From Methylotenera sp. (GTDB lineage Bacteria; Pseudomonadota; Gammaproteobacteria; Burkholderiales; Methylophilaceae), in assembly GCA_013816325.1 (NCBI GenBank), contig JACDEP010000111.1, forward strand, positions 1 to 7,294: a stretch of 7,294 bases of DNA, in the 5' to 3' direction. Shown in pieces: positions 1-5,459 of the stretch. Made by a program: the position numbers and the translations under genes. Position 1 is the stretch's first letter; each line of letters begins with the position of its first letter. Below the pieces are notes generated by a model. That model saw only the letters and a program-made list of their open reading frames with translations, made no database searches and had not been told where the DNA came from.

Positions 1-406
1 CCTGGGCACGGATTGCACCTGCGAAATAGCGGAAGTGGTCTACGGTCAACGGAATATCAGCATTCATGGTTTCGCGGATTGGCTTGCCGTTATCAACCGT
101 GTCAGCGGTTGCAATCAACTCTAGGTTTGCCTCAATCCTGTCTGCAATCTTAAGCAGGATGTTTGAACGCTCCGCGGTAGAGGTTTTGCCCCACTTTTCG
201 GCTGCTGCATGTGCCGCATCCAAAGCGAGTTCCACGTCTTCTGCGCTTGAACGAGCAGCTTGGGTATAAGCTTTGCCTGTAATTGGAGTAATTACATCGA
301 AATATTCCCCTTTAACAGGTGCAACCCATTTTCCGCCAATGAAATTATCGTACTTGGCCTTGTAAGGGATTTTTACGCCAAGACCTTTTAATATATCCAA
401 ACTCAT
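1..406 (-). CDS. NAD(P)-dependent aldehyde dehydrogenase, N-terminal 135 residues (partial)
   Basis: Oxidises an aldehyde to the carboxylic acid with NAD(P)+ in the cytoplasm. Only the N-terminal 135 residues are in the window; the full family protein is about 500 residues, so the catalytic Cys/Glu and most of the cofactor fold lie beyond the left edge. Visible family features are NFIGGKWVAP (residues 21-30), SSAEDVELALDAAH (53-66), LLKIADRIEANLE (84-96), DNGKPIRET (105-113) and DHFRYFAG (123-130). These resemble the ExaC/AcoD-type acetaldehyde dehydrogenase group from memory, but the substrate cannot be fixed from this part. The start is an ATG at 404-406 with a strong GAGGAG ribosome binding site at 412-417. 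The next gene upstream on the same strand ends 265 bases away, so this gene probably has its own promoter. Confidence is high for the family and low for the substrate. Confidence 0.92.
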   Translation of the reverse strand, partial: MSLDILKGLGVKIPYKAKYDNFIGGKWVAPVKGEYFDVITPITGKAYTQAARSSAEDVELALDAAHAAAEKWGKTSTAERSNILLKIADRIEANLELIATADTVDNGKPIRETMNADIPLTVDHFRYFAGAIRAQ

Positions 407-453
407 GCTGACTCCTCTAGTTTTGCTATCGTTAATATAGTATTTCTATCTGT

Positions 454-577
454 AAACCCGCATTACTTCGTTGTTATTTTTATGATCTTTAAAAGCTAGC
501 TCGATCTCTGCAAACCCCAGTAAATACAACCCTCTCCGAGAGGTTCCACATATCAAACCCTACCTGAACAATAAACC
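454..577. promoter_or_regulatory. Putative control region of the aldehyde dehydrogenase gene: perfect palindrome plus repeated AAACC(C) motifs
   Basis: The 265-base gap upstream of the aldehyde dehydrogenase has no credible gene. It holds a perfect 6-bp inverted repeat around one central base, CCTCTC-C-GAGAGG, at 531-543. It also holds repeated AAACCC or AAACC units on the plus strand (GGGTTT on the coding strand) at 454-459, 512-517, 555-560 and 573-577, with an AACCC variant at 528-532. The palindrome has the shape of an operator. I could not settle on a promoter: no good sigma-54 GG-N10-GC element is present, and the sigma-70 candidates are weak. The regulatory role is inferred from position and symmetry only. 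Confidence 0.3.
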
Positions 578-671
578 TTAGCTACAAGTAAATCAAGTCT
601 TATATAAGAGGTAGTTTACACTTCGACACATATTTTTATAAATCATTTAATAAACTATTCAATGGATTTTT

Positions 672-1271
672 TCAATGAATCCCACTAACGTCATCCACTA
701 CTACAGCATACATATCTCGGCTAGAAGCTAAAGCTCCATGATGTACTTCATCAGCAGTTAATATCTTACCGTTAGCGCTCATTAATGGGCGGATGGCAGT
801 AGCGCTCGCCACAATGGTAGATGAGTAACCAAGGTTAAAGCCGCCATGCGCAGTCGAGTTGACACACATATGCGTCATAAAGCCAGCAAGTACGATATTT
901 TTGATTCCTAACCCCGCAAGCTCTGAATCTAATGCAGTTTGTACGAAGGCATTGGGGTAGTTTTTTATAATGATTTTTTCACCCGCAATAGGTGCGACCT
1001 CATGAGCAATAGCGCCTATATCTGCGGTGATGTCATAAGGCGAACCTATACCAGCATCATGCTGTATATGGATCACAGGAATATTAAGTTTACGGGCTTT
1101 ACTCAGTAATTTTTGCGCTTCCTGAATTGCCTGATCTACACCCGATAGTTGCATCAAACCTTTACGGTAGGTATTTTGTACATCAATCAGAATCAGGGCT
1201 GAGTCTTTCAGCAGCGGGGGGCGGTGCCCTAGGCCGATAATGTCGCGGAGGGTTTGTGATGCGGTAACCAT
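672..1271 (-). CDS. Isochorismatase-family cysteine hydrolase
   Basis: Member of the isochorismatase-like superfamily, which includes cytoplasmic amidohydrolases such as nicotinamidase and biuret hydrolase as well as isochorismatases. The 199 residues match the usual single-domain length. The expected catalytic triad is visible: Asp30 in LILIDVQ (26-32), Lys103 in IIIKNYPNAF (100-109) and Cys136 in GFMTHMCVNST (130-140). I chose the ATG at 1269-1271 because an AGGGA ribosome binding site sits 7 bases upstream. The frame stays open to a GTG at 1335-1337, but that start has no ribosome binding site, and its 22 extra residues look unlike the family. The substrate is unknown, and no siderophore or NAD-salvage genes lie nearby to suggest one. 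It is divergent from the adenylate cyclase gene. No convincing terminator is visible after the stop codon. Confidence 0.9.
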   Translation of the reverse strand: MVTASQTLRDIIGLGHRPPLLKDSALILIDVQNTYRKGLMQLSGVDQAIQEAQKLLSKARKLNIPVIHIQHDAGIGSPYDITADIGAIAHEVAPIAGEKIIIKNYPNAFVQTALDSELAGLGIKNIVLAGFMTHMCVNSTAHGGFNLGYSSTIVASATAIRPLMSANGKILTADEVHHGALASSRDMYAVVVDDVSGIH

Positions 1272-1344
1272 ATATGCGTCCCTTACATAGTAAAAAAGGT
1301 AATTTTCGTCGAGTACATTAGATAAAATCTGATACACAACACGT

Positions 1345-1362
1345 ATATACTAATCTGTATAT
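1345..1362. promoter_or_regulatory. Operator-like inverted repeat between divergent genes
   Basis: ATATAC and GTATAT form a perfect 6-bp inverted repeat around TAATCT. The site lies between the divergent hydrolase and cyclase genes, about 75 bases upstream of the preferred hydrolase start. Its 18-bp size suits a dimeric repressor, but AT-rich repeats this short arise readily by chance, so the call is tentative. Confidence 0.25.
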
Positions 1363-1432
1363 TGTATTCCTTAAGTAAAACTAAACATAGCTAGAAAAAG
1401 GCTGCTCGTTAAGTTATAGTGTTTTCTATACA

Positions 1433-1449
1433 AAAATTACAATAATTTT
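1433..1449. repeat. AT-rich inverted repeat immediately before the cyclase start codon
   Basis: AAAATTA and TAATTTT form a perfect 7-bp inverted repeat around CAA, ending 5 bases before the cyclase ATG. It occupies the place where a Shine-Dalgarno sequence would be, and none is visible. It could be a repressor site or a weak RNA hairpin affecting translation. The sequence does not tell which, and low-complexity chance is possible. Confidence 0.35.
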
Positions 1450-1454
1450 ACAAT

Positions 1455-2696
1455 ATGGCAAAACCCATAGAACCTTTCTCAGTGCTTACGCGCGAGTTCT
1501 GGAGCCGATTTTCTAATCCCACCCCGGCAACCCTAGGTAAATCCATACTGTCGCTATTGGTACTGGCTGAAAGTATTATCTGCATTTTTTGGATATATAC
1601 ATTATCCAATCTAGGCGAAGGGTATGCGGTAATGGCAGCAGTGCCTTACCTGTATTTGATTGTTTCGTATGCCAGCCTCTTCATATTCTATCGCTATAAA
1701 CGCTTTGAATATTTCACGTTCACCCAGCTGATTATGTTATTGGTCATGCCGTTCTTTATGCAATGGGCCATCGGTGGCTATGCGGCATCGAGCGGCGTAG
1801 CGATTTGGGCGATTCTCTCACCAGTAGGTGCATTGATGATTTTAGGTACGCGTCCGTCAACACCTTGGTTCCTTTTGTTTATTGGCCTGGCCTTCGTTTC
1901 ATGGATCATGAATCCTTATTTTGCTAGCAATGCATTACCAATTCCTACTGATATCAAGAATGCATTTTTCCTGATGAATATTACCGGCACTGCCGCTATC
2001 CTCTATGGGGTATTGCGTTACTTCCAAGCACAAAAAGAGCGGGTAATGTTGTCCTTAGCTATTGAGCAGGGCCGATCAGATAAGTTGCTTCTAAATATAT
2101 TGCCATTTGCCGTGGCAGAGCGCCTTAAAAAGAATGATATGCGCATTGCAGATCACTATGAATCCGTCACTGTGATGTTTGCAGACCTAGTGAATTTTAC
2201 CCAGATTTCTGAGAAAATGCCGCCAACACAATTGCTTGATCTTTTGTCGCAAGTTTTTTCCCGTTTTGATACCCTCGCCGATAAATATGAAGTAGAGAAA
2301 ATCAAGACTATCGGTGATGCTTATATGGTGATTTCCGGTGCGCCAGTTGTCTGCGTTAATCATGCACATCGCATTGCCCAAATGGCCTTGGAAATGCATA
2401 CAGTACTTAAAGAAGTGGCATACCAAACTGGGATCGACCTGAATATGCGAGTCGGCATCAACACTGGCCCAGTGGTGGCAGGGGTTATTGGCAATAGTAA
2501 GTTTAGTTACGATTTATGGGGAGATACTGTCAACATGGCAAGCCGCATGGAAGATACATGCCCACATAATGCGATACAGGTGACGGAAGCAACGCAAAAA
2601 ATATTACACGGTCTTTATACGTTCCAGAATCGTCCGGATGTAGAGGTTAAGGGCAAGGGAGTTATTGAAACGTATATCTTGATAGGGTCTAATTAA
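1455..2696 (+). CDS. Membrane-anchored class III adenylate cyclase
   Basis: Makes cAMP from ATP at the inner membrane. The N-terminal half has about six hydrophobic segments (roughly 30-50, 59-79, 88-107, 111-130, 137-155, 168-188). A linker with the conserved-looking stretch SDKLLLNILP (208-217) leads to a C-terminal class III cyclase domain (about 235-410). All key residues are present: metal-binding Asp244 (MFADLVNF) and Asp288 (TIGDAYM), and transition-state Asn360 and Arg364 (DTVNMASRME). The purine-selecting positions are Lys284 (KIKTIGD) and Asp353 (SYDLWGD), the pair typical of adenylate cyclases; guanylate cyclases carry Glu and Cys there. The domain therefore looks active and ATP-specific. 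It has no HAMP, PAS or CHASE domain, so the membrane region itself is the likely sensor. The start is an ATG with no visible Shine-Dalgarno sequence. The gene is probably monocistronic, since the next feature is a tRNA with its own promoter. Confidence is high for the family and good for the nucleotide choice. Confidence 0.93.
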   Translation: MAKPIEPFSVLTREFWSRFSNPTPATLGKSILSLLVLAESIICIFWIYTLSNLGEGYAVMAAVPYLYLIVSYASLFIFYRYKRFEYFTFTQLIMLLVMPFFMQWAIGGYAASSGVAIWAILSPVGALMILGTRPSTPWFLLFIGLAFVSWIMNPYFASNALPIPTDIKNAFFLMNITGTAAILYGVLRYFQAQKERVMLSLAIEQGRSDKLLLNILPFAVAERLKKNDMRIADHYESVTVMFADLVNFTQISEKMPPTQLLDLLSQVFSRFDTLADKYEVEKIKTIGDAYMVISGAPVVCVNHAHRIAQMALEMHTVLKEVAYQTGIDLNMRVGINTGPVVAGVIGNSKFSYDLWGDTVNMASRMEDTCPHNAIQVTEATQKILHGLYTFQNRPDVEVKGKGVIETYILIGSN

Positions 2697-2720
2697 TATT
2701 CCAGCGGCGAGAGTTATAAG

Positions 2721-2749
2721 GCGACAATATAGCCTAAATGCTCTATAAT
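2721..2749 (+). promoter_or_regulatory. Sigma-70-type promoter of tRNA-Ser
   Basis: A perfect -10 box TATAAT lies at 2744-2749. It is preceded at the ideal 17-base spacing by GCGACA at 2721-2726, which matches 4 of 6 bases of the TTGACA consensus. A GC-rich stretch (CGACCGC, 2751-2757) follows the -10 box, as in many stable-RNA promoters under stringent control. Transcription would begin about 6-7 bases before the mature tRNA. Confidence 0.75.
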
Positions 2750-2762
2750 TCGACCGCTTTTT

Positions 2763-2852
2763 GGAAGAGTGGATGAGCGGTTTAAGTCACCACCCTGGAA
2801 AGGTGGCATAGGGGTAACCCTATCGCGAGTTCGAATCTCGCCTCTTCCGCCA
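2763..2852 (+). tRNA. tRNA-Ser, anticodon GGA
   Basis: A complete class II tRNA of 90 bases including an encoded CCA end, reading UCC and UCU serine codons. The acceptor stem pairs GGAAGAG (2763-2769) with CTCTTCC (2842-2848), followed by discriminator G2849 and CCA 2850-2852. The anticodon stem CCACC/GGTGG (2790-2794, 2802-2806) closes the seven-base loop with GGA at 2797-2799. The long variable arm typical of tRNA-Ser pairs ATAGGG with CCCTAT (2808-2823) around GTAA. The T arm pairs GCGAG with CTCGC (2825-2841) around TTCGAAT. The G discriminator also fits serine. No duplicated 3' end or integrase gene is seen, so there is no sign of an integrated element here. No clear terminator follows. 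Confidence 0.98.
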
Positions 2853-2878
2853 GCATTCTATTTTATTAATTCAAATAA

Positions 2879-2898
2879 GATAATTCCTCAAAATTATC
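2879..2898. repeat. AT-rich inverted repeat between tRNA-Ser and the MOSC gene
   Basis: GATAATT and AATTATC form a perfect 7-bp inverted repeat around CCTCAA. It lacks a GC-rich stem and a T tract, so it is a poor rho-independent terminator. It could be an operator for the following gene or chance in AT-rich DNA. Confidence 0.3.
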
Positions 2899-2942
2899 CG
2901 CTAAAATCAACCAGAATCTATTTCACTTTGTTTTGATTCTTA

Positions 2943-3500
2943 ATGCAAGACGACTCGCAAACATTACAATCCCTTAGCCAAACCATGCCACAAATTGGCA
3001 AGTTAGAAGCTATTATCGTGCGTCCGGCACGGCTTATGCCAGCAATCCAAATTAACCAAACCTTGGCAATAGCAAATGTGGGATTGCAAGATGATAGGCG
3101 TGGCATTGAACATAATCCCTCCCTCATAAAAATCAGTAATAGGCAGGTGACTTTAATACAAGCAGAACACATTGAGGTGATTGCAAAGCTTATGCGTTTG
3201 CCAAATTTACAGGCAGCATCGCTTAGGCGTAACTTGATTGTTTCTGGCATCAACTTGCTGGCAGTGAAACCTTTATTCGCGCATCAGAAAAATTACTTAC
3301 ATATTGGTGAAGTCGTACTTGAAGTTACCGGTATCTGTGCACCGTGTTCACGCATGGAAGAAATATTAGGTGAGGGCGGCTACAATGCCATGCGGGGCCA
3401 TGGCGGTGTAATTGCCAGAGTTATCAAAGGTGGAGTGTTACGGGAAGGAAATGCCGTCAATCTATACGCAGTAACATCGCAACTATCTTTAGAGTTCTAA
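2943..3500 (+). CDS. MOSC domain-containing protein
   Basis: MOSC (molybdenum-cofactor sulfurase C-terminal) domains bind or act on sulfur carried by molybdenum cofactor; stand-alone bacterial members (YiiM-like) are mostly uncharacterised or linked to N-hydroxylated base detoxification. Supporting motifs in the 185 residues are QDDRRGIEH (49-57), a degraded form of the G-x-xGD-x-RG region, SLRRNLIVSGINLL (93-106) and LEVTGICAPCSRMEE (126-140), followed by MRGHGGVIARVIKGG (150-164). Cys135 in the C-x-x-C motif (Cys132, Cys135) sits where the family has its conserved cysteine. The start is uncertain: the ATG at 2943 has no Shine-Dalgarno sequence, and the family-like region only begins around GKLEAI (19-24), so the ATG at 2985 is an alternative. 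It is soluble, with no signal peptide. It could be read from the tRNA-Ser promoter, since no terminator intervenes. No molybdenum enzyme gene is nearby. Confidence 0.85.
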   Translation: MQDDSQTLQSLSQTMPQIGKLEAIIVRPARLMPAIQINQTLAIANVGLQDDRRGIEHNPSLIKISNRQVTLIQAEHIEVIAKLMRLPNLQAASLRRNLIVSGINLLAVKPLFAHQKNYLHIGEVVLEVTGICAPCSRMEEILGEGGYNAMRGHGGVIARVIKGGVLREGNAVNLYAVTSQLSLEF

Positions 3501-3515
3501 CGGCATTCCTATTTA

Positions 3516-3809
3516 TTATTTTAAAACGTTCTTATTGATAGTTTGTATCAATCTACTACCCTGACTTTTTTTGTTGGCTGTATTACTAGGTGAAACTGTT
3601 GTTTTTGTTGCAGAGGTAGGCAACAGCAGATTGTTGTTTCGCGGGGACCTTATTGCAATTTCTGATCTCATATGAGCCGAAGTCGCACCTGCATTAGTGT
3701 CTGTAGGGCAACCGCCCATTACTGTGTTGCATTCAAATGCATAACTGTTGCCAGATAACATTACTAAAAAACTAAAAGCGATAAAACCGGATTTCAAAAT
3801 CTTCTCCAT
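3516..3809 (-). CDS. Small secreted protein of unknown function
   Basis: I do not recognise this protein. With the start at the ATG 3807-3809 it has 97 residues: a classical signal peptide with a basic tip (MEKILKSG), a hydrophobic core (9-18) and a probable cleavage after GNSYA (residue 24). The mature part of about 73 residues is polar and basic, rich in Ser, Thr, Asn and Lys. Two cysteines lie near its N-terminus (Cys27 and Cys34, in FECNTVMGGCPTD) and could form a disulfide. An upstream in-frame ATG at 3837-3839 would add 10 residues before the signal peptide, but it overlaps a candidate -10 box, which favours the inner start. Neither start has a clear Shine-Dalgarno sequence. It converges on the MOSC gene with only 15 bases between stop codons and is divergent from the glutathione peroxidase gene. 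A genuine signal peptide is the main reason to believe it is real. Confidence 0.6.
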   Translation of the reverse strand: MEKILKSGFIAFSFLVMLSGNSYAFECNTVMGGCPTDTNAGATSAHMRSEIAIRSPRNNNLLLPTSATKTTVSPSNTANKKSQGSRLIQTINKNVLK

Positions 3810-3834
3810 ATGTATAAAGATAAAACGAGGGCGC

Positions 3835-3862
3835 ATCATACGGGATAAATCAAATGTATCAA
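3835..3862 (-). promoter_or_regulatory. Candidate promoter of the small secreted protein gene
   Basis: Read on the minus strand, TTGATA (3857-3862) and TATGAT (3835-3840) are separated by 16 bases and match the sigma-70 consensus at 4 of 6 and 5 of 6 positions. Transcription would start near 3828, about 20 bases before the ATG at 3809. The -35 box overlaps one arm of the 3857-3899 inverted repeat. Confidence 0.4.
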
Positions 3863-3899
3863 CAACTTTGGGGGAGTAAGTTCATATAAATTGTTGATA
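3857..3899. repeat. 9-bp perfect inverted repeat with 25-base spacer
   Basis: TATCAACAA (3857-3865) and TTGTTGATA (3891-3899) are exact reverse complements. The pair lies between the divergent secreted-protein and glutathione peroxidase genes. The left arm covers the putative -35 box of the secreted-protein promoter, so a regulator bound there could block transcription. The function is inferred from placement only. Confidence 0.5.
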
Positions 3900-3940
3900 T
3901 TATTTATGAATGAATGAGAAGCTTTACTTAACGTATTTTC

Positions 3941-3969
3941 TTGCTGAGAAAAGCTTAAGAACCTATAGC
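3941..3969 (+). promoter_or_regulatory. Candidate promoter of the glutathione peroxidase gene
   Basis: TTGCTG (3941-3946) and TATAGC (3964-3969) are spaced by 17 bases, and each matches the sigma-70 consensus only partly. Transcription would begin near 3976, giving a leader of about 55 bases. Other AT-rich candidates exist nearby, so this is tentative. Confidence 0.35.
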
Positions 3970-3971
3970 AG

Positions 3972-4017
3972 AAAATACAGTCCACTCTGGGAGTTCAGAA
4001 GTCATAAGCTGTATTTT
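3972..4017 (+). promoter_or_regulatory. Inverted repeat / possible structured leader before the glutathione peroxidase gene
   Basis: AAAATACAG (3972-3980) and CTGTATTTT (4009-4017) are perfect 9-bp reverse complements. Between them lies a small hairpin, ACTC-TGG-GAGT (3984-3994). The outer 3' arm ends four bases before the AGAGGG ribosome binding site (about 4021-4026). In RNA this would form a stem next to the ribosome binding site; in DNA it could be a regulator site. The candidate promoter would start transcription inside the left arm, which weakens the RNA reading unless the true start is further upstream. It matches no riboswitch family I know. Confidence 0.4.
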
Positions 4018-4030
4018 TAAAGAGGGCATT

Positions 4031-4576
4031 ATGCAATTTATACACAAGCGCTTACTGTTATCACTACTATTATTGGGAGCATCTAGTATGGCCACGGCAG
4101 CTTCATGCCTCCCTCTCTATAGCCACCAGTTCACCACATTGCAAGGCGATAAAGTGGACCTTTGTAATTACCAGAACAAACCTATTCTGGTTGTTAATAC
4201 CGCGAGTAAATGTGGCTTTACACCGCAATTTGATGCGCTGGAAGGCTTGTATAGCAAATATAAGGACAAGGGCCTGCTGGTGATTGGTTTTCCCTCGAAC
4301 GATTTTAAGCAGGAATTAAGCGACAACAAGCAGATCGGAGATTTCTGCAAATTGACCTATGCGGTTAAATTTCCAATGATCAGTAAAAGCTCTGTAACCG
4401 GCCCTAACGCTAATTCTTTTTACAAACAACTGATTGAAAAGACTGGGCAGGCGCCACAATGGAATTTCTATAAATATGTGATTTTGCCGGGAGGTGAAGA
4501 TATCGCTGTGTATAGCAGTGAGGTTCCGCCGGATTCTTCTGAAATTGTGGGCAAAATAAAATCAAGCCTGAAATAA
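4031..4576 (+). CDS. Exported glutathione peroxidase-family thiol peroxidase
   Basis: Reduces hydrogen peroxide or organic hydroperoxides, probably in the periplasm. The 181 residues start with a signal peptide (hydrophobic 8-16, likely cleavage after MATA, residue 23). The glutathione peroxidase fold follows: peroxidatic Cys61 in NTASKCGFTPQ (56-66), Gln94 in the KQE motif after GFPSNDF, and Trp144-Asn145 in WNFYKYVI. The Cys-Gln-Trp-Asn tetrad is therefore complete, although the NxF-x-KQE loop is one residue shorter than in animal enzymes. Cys106 in DFCKLTYAVKFP sits at the resolving-cysteine position of yeast Gpx3/Orp1-type enzymes, so a two-cysteine, thioredoxin-like mechanism is more likely than glutathione use. 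The start ATG is well placed after AGAGGG. It is monocistronic: a terminator follows and the neighbour converges. Confidence 0.93.
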   Translation: MQFIHKRLLLSLLLLGASSMATAASCLPLYSHQFTTLQGDKVDLCNYQNKPILVVNTASKCGFTPQFDALEGLYSKYKDKGLLVIGFPSNDFKQELSDNKQIGDFCKLTYAVKFPMISKSSVTGPNANSFYKQLIEKTGQAPQWNFYKYVILPGGEDIAVYSSEVPPDSSEIVGKIKSSLK

Positions 4577-4600
4577 AAAGGTCACAGTTTAAGACGTTAA

Positions 4601-4621
4601 AAAGGCGCTAAATGCGCCTTT
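4601..4621. terminator. Bidirectional rho-independent terminator between the peroxidase gene and ppsR
   Basis: AAAGGCGC (4601-4608) and GCGCCTTT (4614-4621) form a perfect 8-bp stem around TAAAT. On the minus strand the GC stem runs into five or more T residues, so it should end the ppsA-ppsR transcript well. On the plus strand it runs into TTTATTATT, so it should also end the peroxidase transcript. It lies 24 bases after the peroxidase stop and 15 bases beyond the ppsR stop. Confidence 0.9.
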
Positions 4622-4636
4622 ATTATTGATTAACAA

Positions 4637-5446
4637 TTATTTAGCCGGTTGGCGTATCTTCTGCAAGATGATGGCTGAAAGCTCTTCAATGGAGCGGCTT
4701 GTCGAATCCGCCCAGGTGATATTGTTCTTGCGCATCAAATCTTCCGCCGTAGCAATTTCTTTGCGGCAATTATCCAATGAAGCATAAAAACTATCCGGGC
4801 GACGCTCACTGCGTACAGAGTGTAAGCGCTCGGCTTTAATGGTGAGGCCGAAAATCTTATCGATGTGCTTGTACAGCACTTCTGGCAAAGTACCGCGTTC
4901 AAAATCTTCTGGAATCAGCGGGTAGTTAGCCGCTTTAATACCGAACTGCATGGCAAGATAAATGCTGGTTGGCGTCTTGCCGCAGCGCGAAACGCCGATG
5001 AGGATGACTTGGGCTTCATCCAAGCCAGAATTGGTCATGCCATCATCATGGCCTAGCGTAAAGTTAATAGCCTCCATACGTTCGTGGTAGTTACTGCCCA
5101 TAACGCTGTGGGCAATACCAGCGCCCGTAAGTGGCTTCTGGTCGAGCTCCAAGCCTAGCGGGTCAATAAAGGTATTGAACAAGTCGATGAAATAAGCGTT
5201 CGCTTGCTTAAGCTTATTACGAAGATCCACATTACCAAGTGACATAATGACTACCGGGCGGCCACCATCTTCATCCGTGGCGCGCTTGATAGCACTTTGC
5301 GCTAGCTCGATTTTATCTAAGGTATCAGTAAATGGCAGGCGCACCTGGGTAAATTGCGTACTTGGGAAATGCTCAAGTAGTTTACCTAAAGCGCTCGCTG
5401 TGATTCCGGTACCGTCGGAGACAAAGAGTACGGTGCGGCGTAGCAT
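4637..5446 (-). CDS. ppsR: PEP synthase regulatory protein (bifunctional kinase/pyrophosphorylase, DUF299)
   Basis: Cytoplasmic regulator of PEP synthase. It inactivates PpsA by ADP-dependent phosphorylation of a threonine two residues from the catalytic histidine, and reactivates it by phosphate-dependent removal that yields pyrophosphate. The 269 residues match the usual family length. The N-terminus RRTVLFVSDGTGITA (3-17) is the family hallmark. A P-loop GVSRCGKT (151-158) is followed by PTSIYLAMQFG, and LGHDDG lies at 131-136. The start ATG at 5444-5446 fits family N-termini, although no good Shine-Dalgarno sequence is visible, so translation may depend on coupling to ppsA. Only 13 bases separate the ppsA stop from this start, with no terminator between them, so the two are probably one transcript ending at the 4601-4621 hairpin. 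The target threonine is visible in the adjacent PpsA (codon 6573-6575). Confidence 0.97.
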   Translation of the reverse strand: MLRRTVLFVSDGTGITASALGKLLEHFPSTQFTQVRLPFTDTLDKIELAQSAIKRATDEDGGRPVVIMSLGNVDLRNKLKQANAYFIDLFNTFIDPLGLELDQKPLTGAGIAHSVMGSNYHERMEAINFTLGHDDGMTNSGLDEAQVILIGVSRCGKTPTSIYLAMQFGIKAANYPLIPEDFERGTLPEVLYKHIDKIFGLTIKAERLHSVRSERRPDSFYASLDNCRKEIATAEDLMRKNNITWADSTSRSIEELSAIILQKIRQPAK

Positions 5447-5459
5447 TATTGGCTAGCCA

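Noticed and set aside
658..681. Possible terminator after the isochorismatase-family gene
   Set aside because: The ATTCAATG...CAATGAAT pairing has a mismatch, is AT-rich and overlaps the stop codon region, so it would be a weak hairpin.
1272..1337. GTG-initiated 22-residue extension of the isochorismatase-family hydrolase
   Set aside because: No ribosome binding site at the GTG, while the internal ATG at 1269-1271 has AGGGA 7 bases upstream and gives a family-like N-terminus.
2763..2852. tRNA-Ser as the attachment site of an integrated element
   Set aside because: No repeated tRNA 3' end, integrase or phage-like gene is visible in the window; the following gene is a MOSC protein.
2918..3253. 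111-codon minus-strand open frame overlapping the MOSC gene
   Set aside because: The plus strand encodes clear MOSC motifs over the same bases, and the antisense translation resembles no family.
3501..3560. Terminator between the convergent MOSC and small secreted protein genes
   Set aside because: Only 15 bases separate the stops, and I found no GC-rich hairpin with a T tract on either strand.
4301..4303. Asp91 in GFPSNDF of the peroxidase read as loss of the catalytic Gln
   Set aside because: By alignment from memory with GPX4, the tetrad Gln is the one in the later KQE motif (Gln94 here), which is present.
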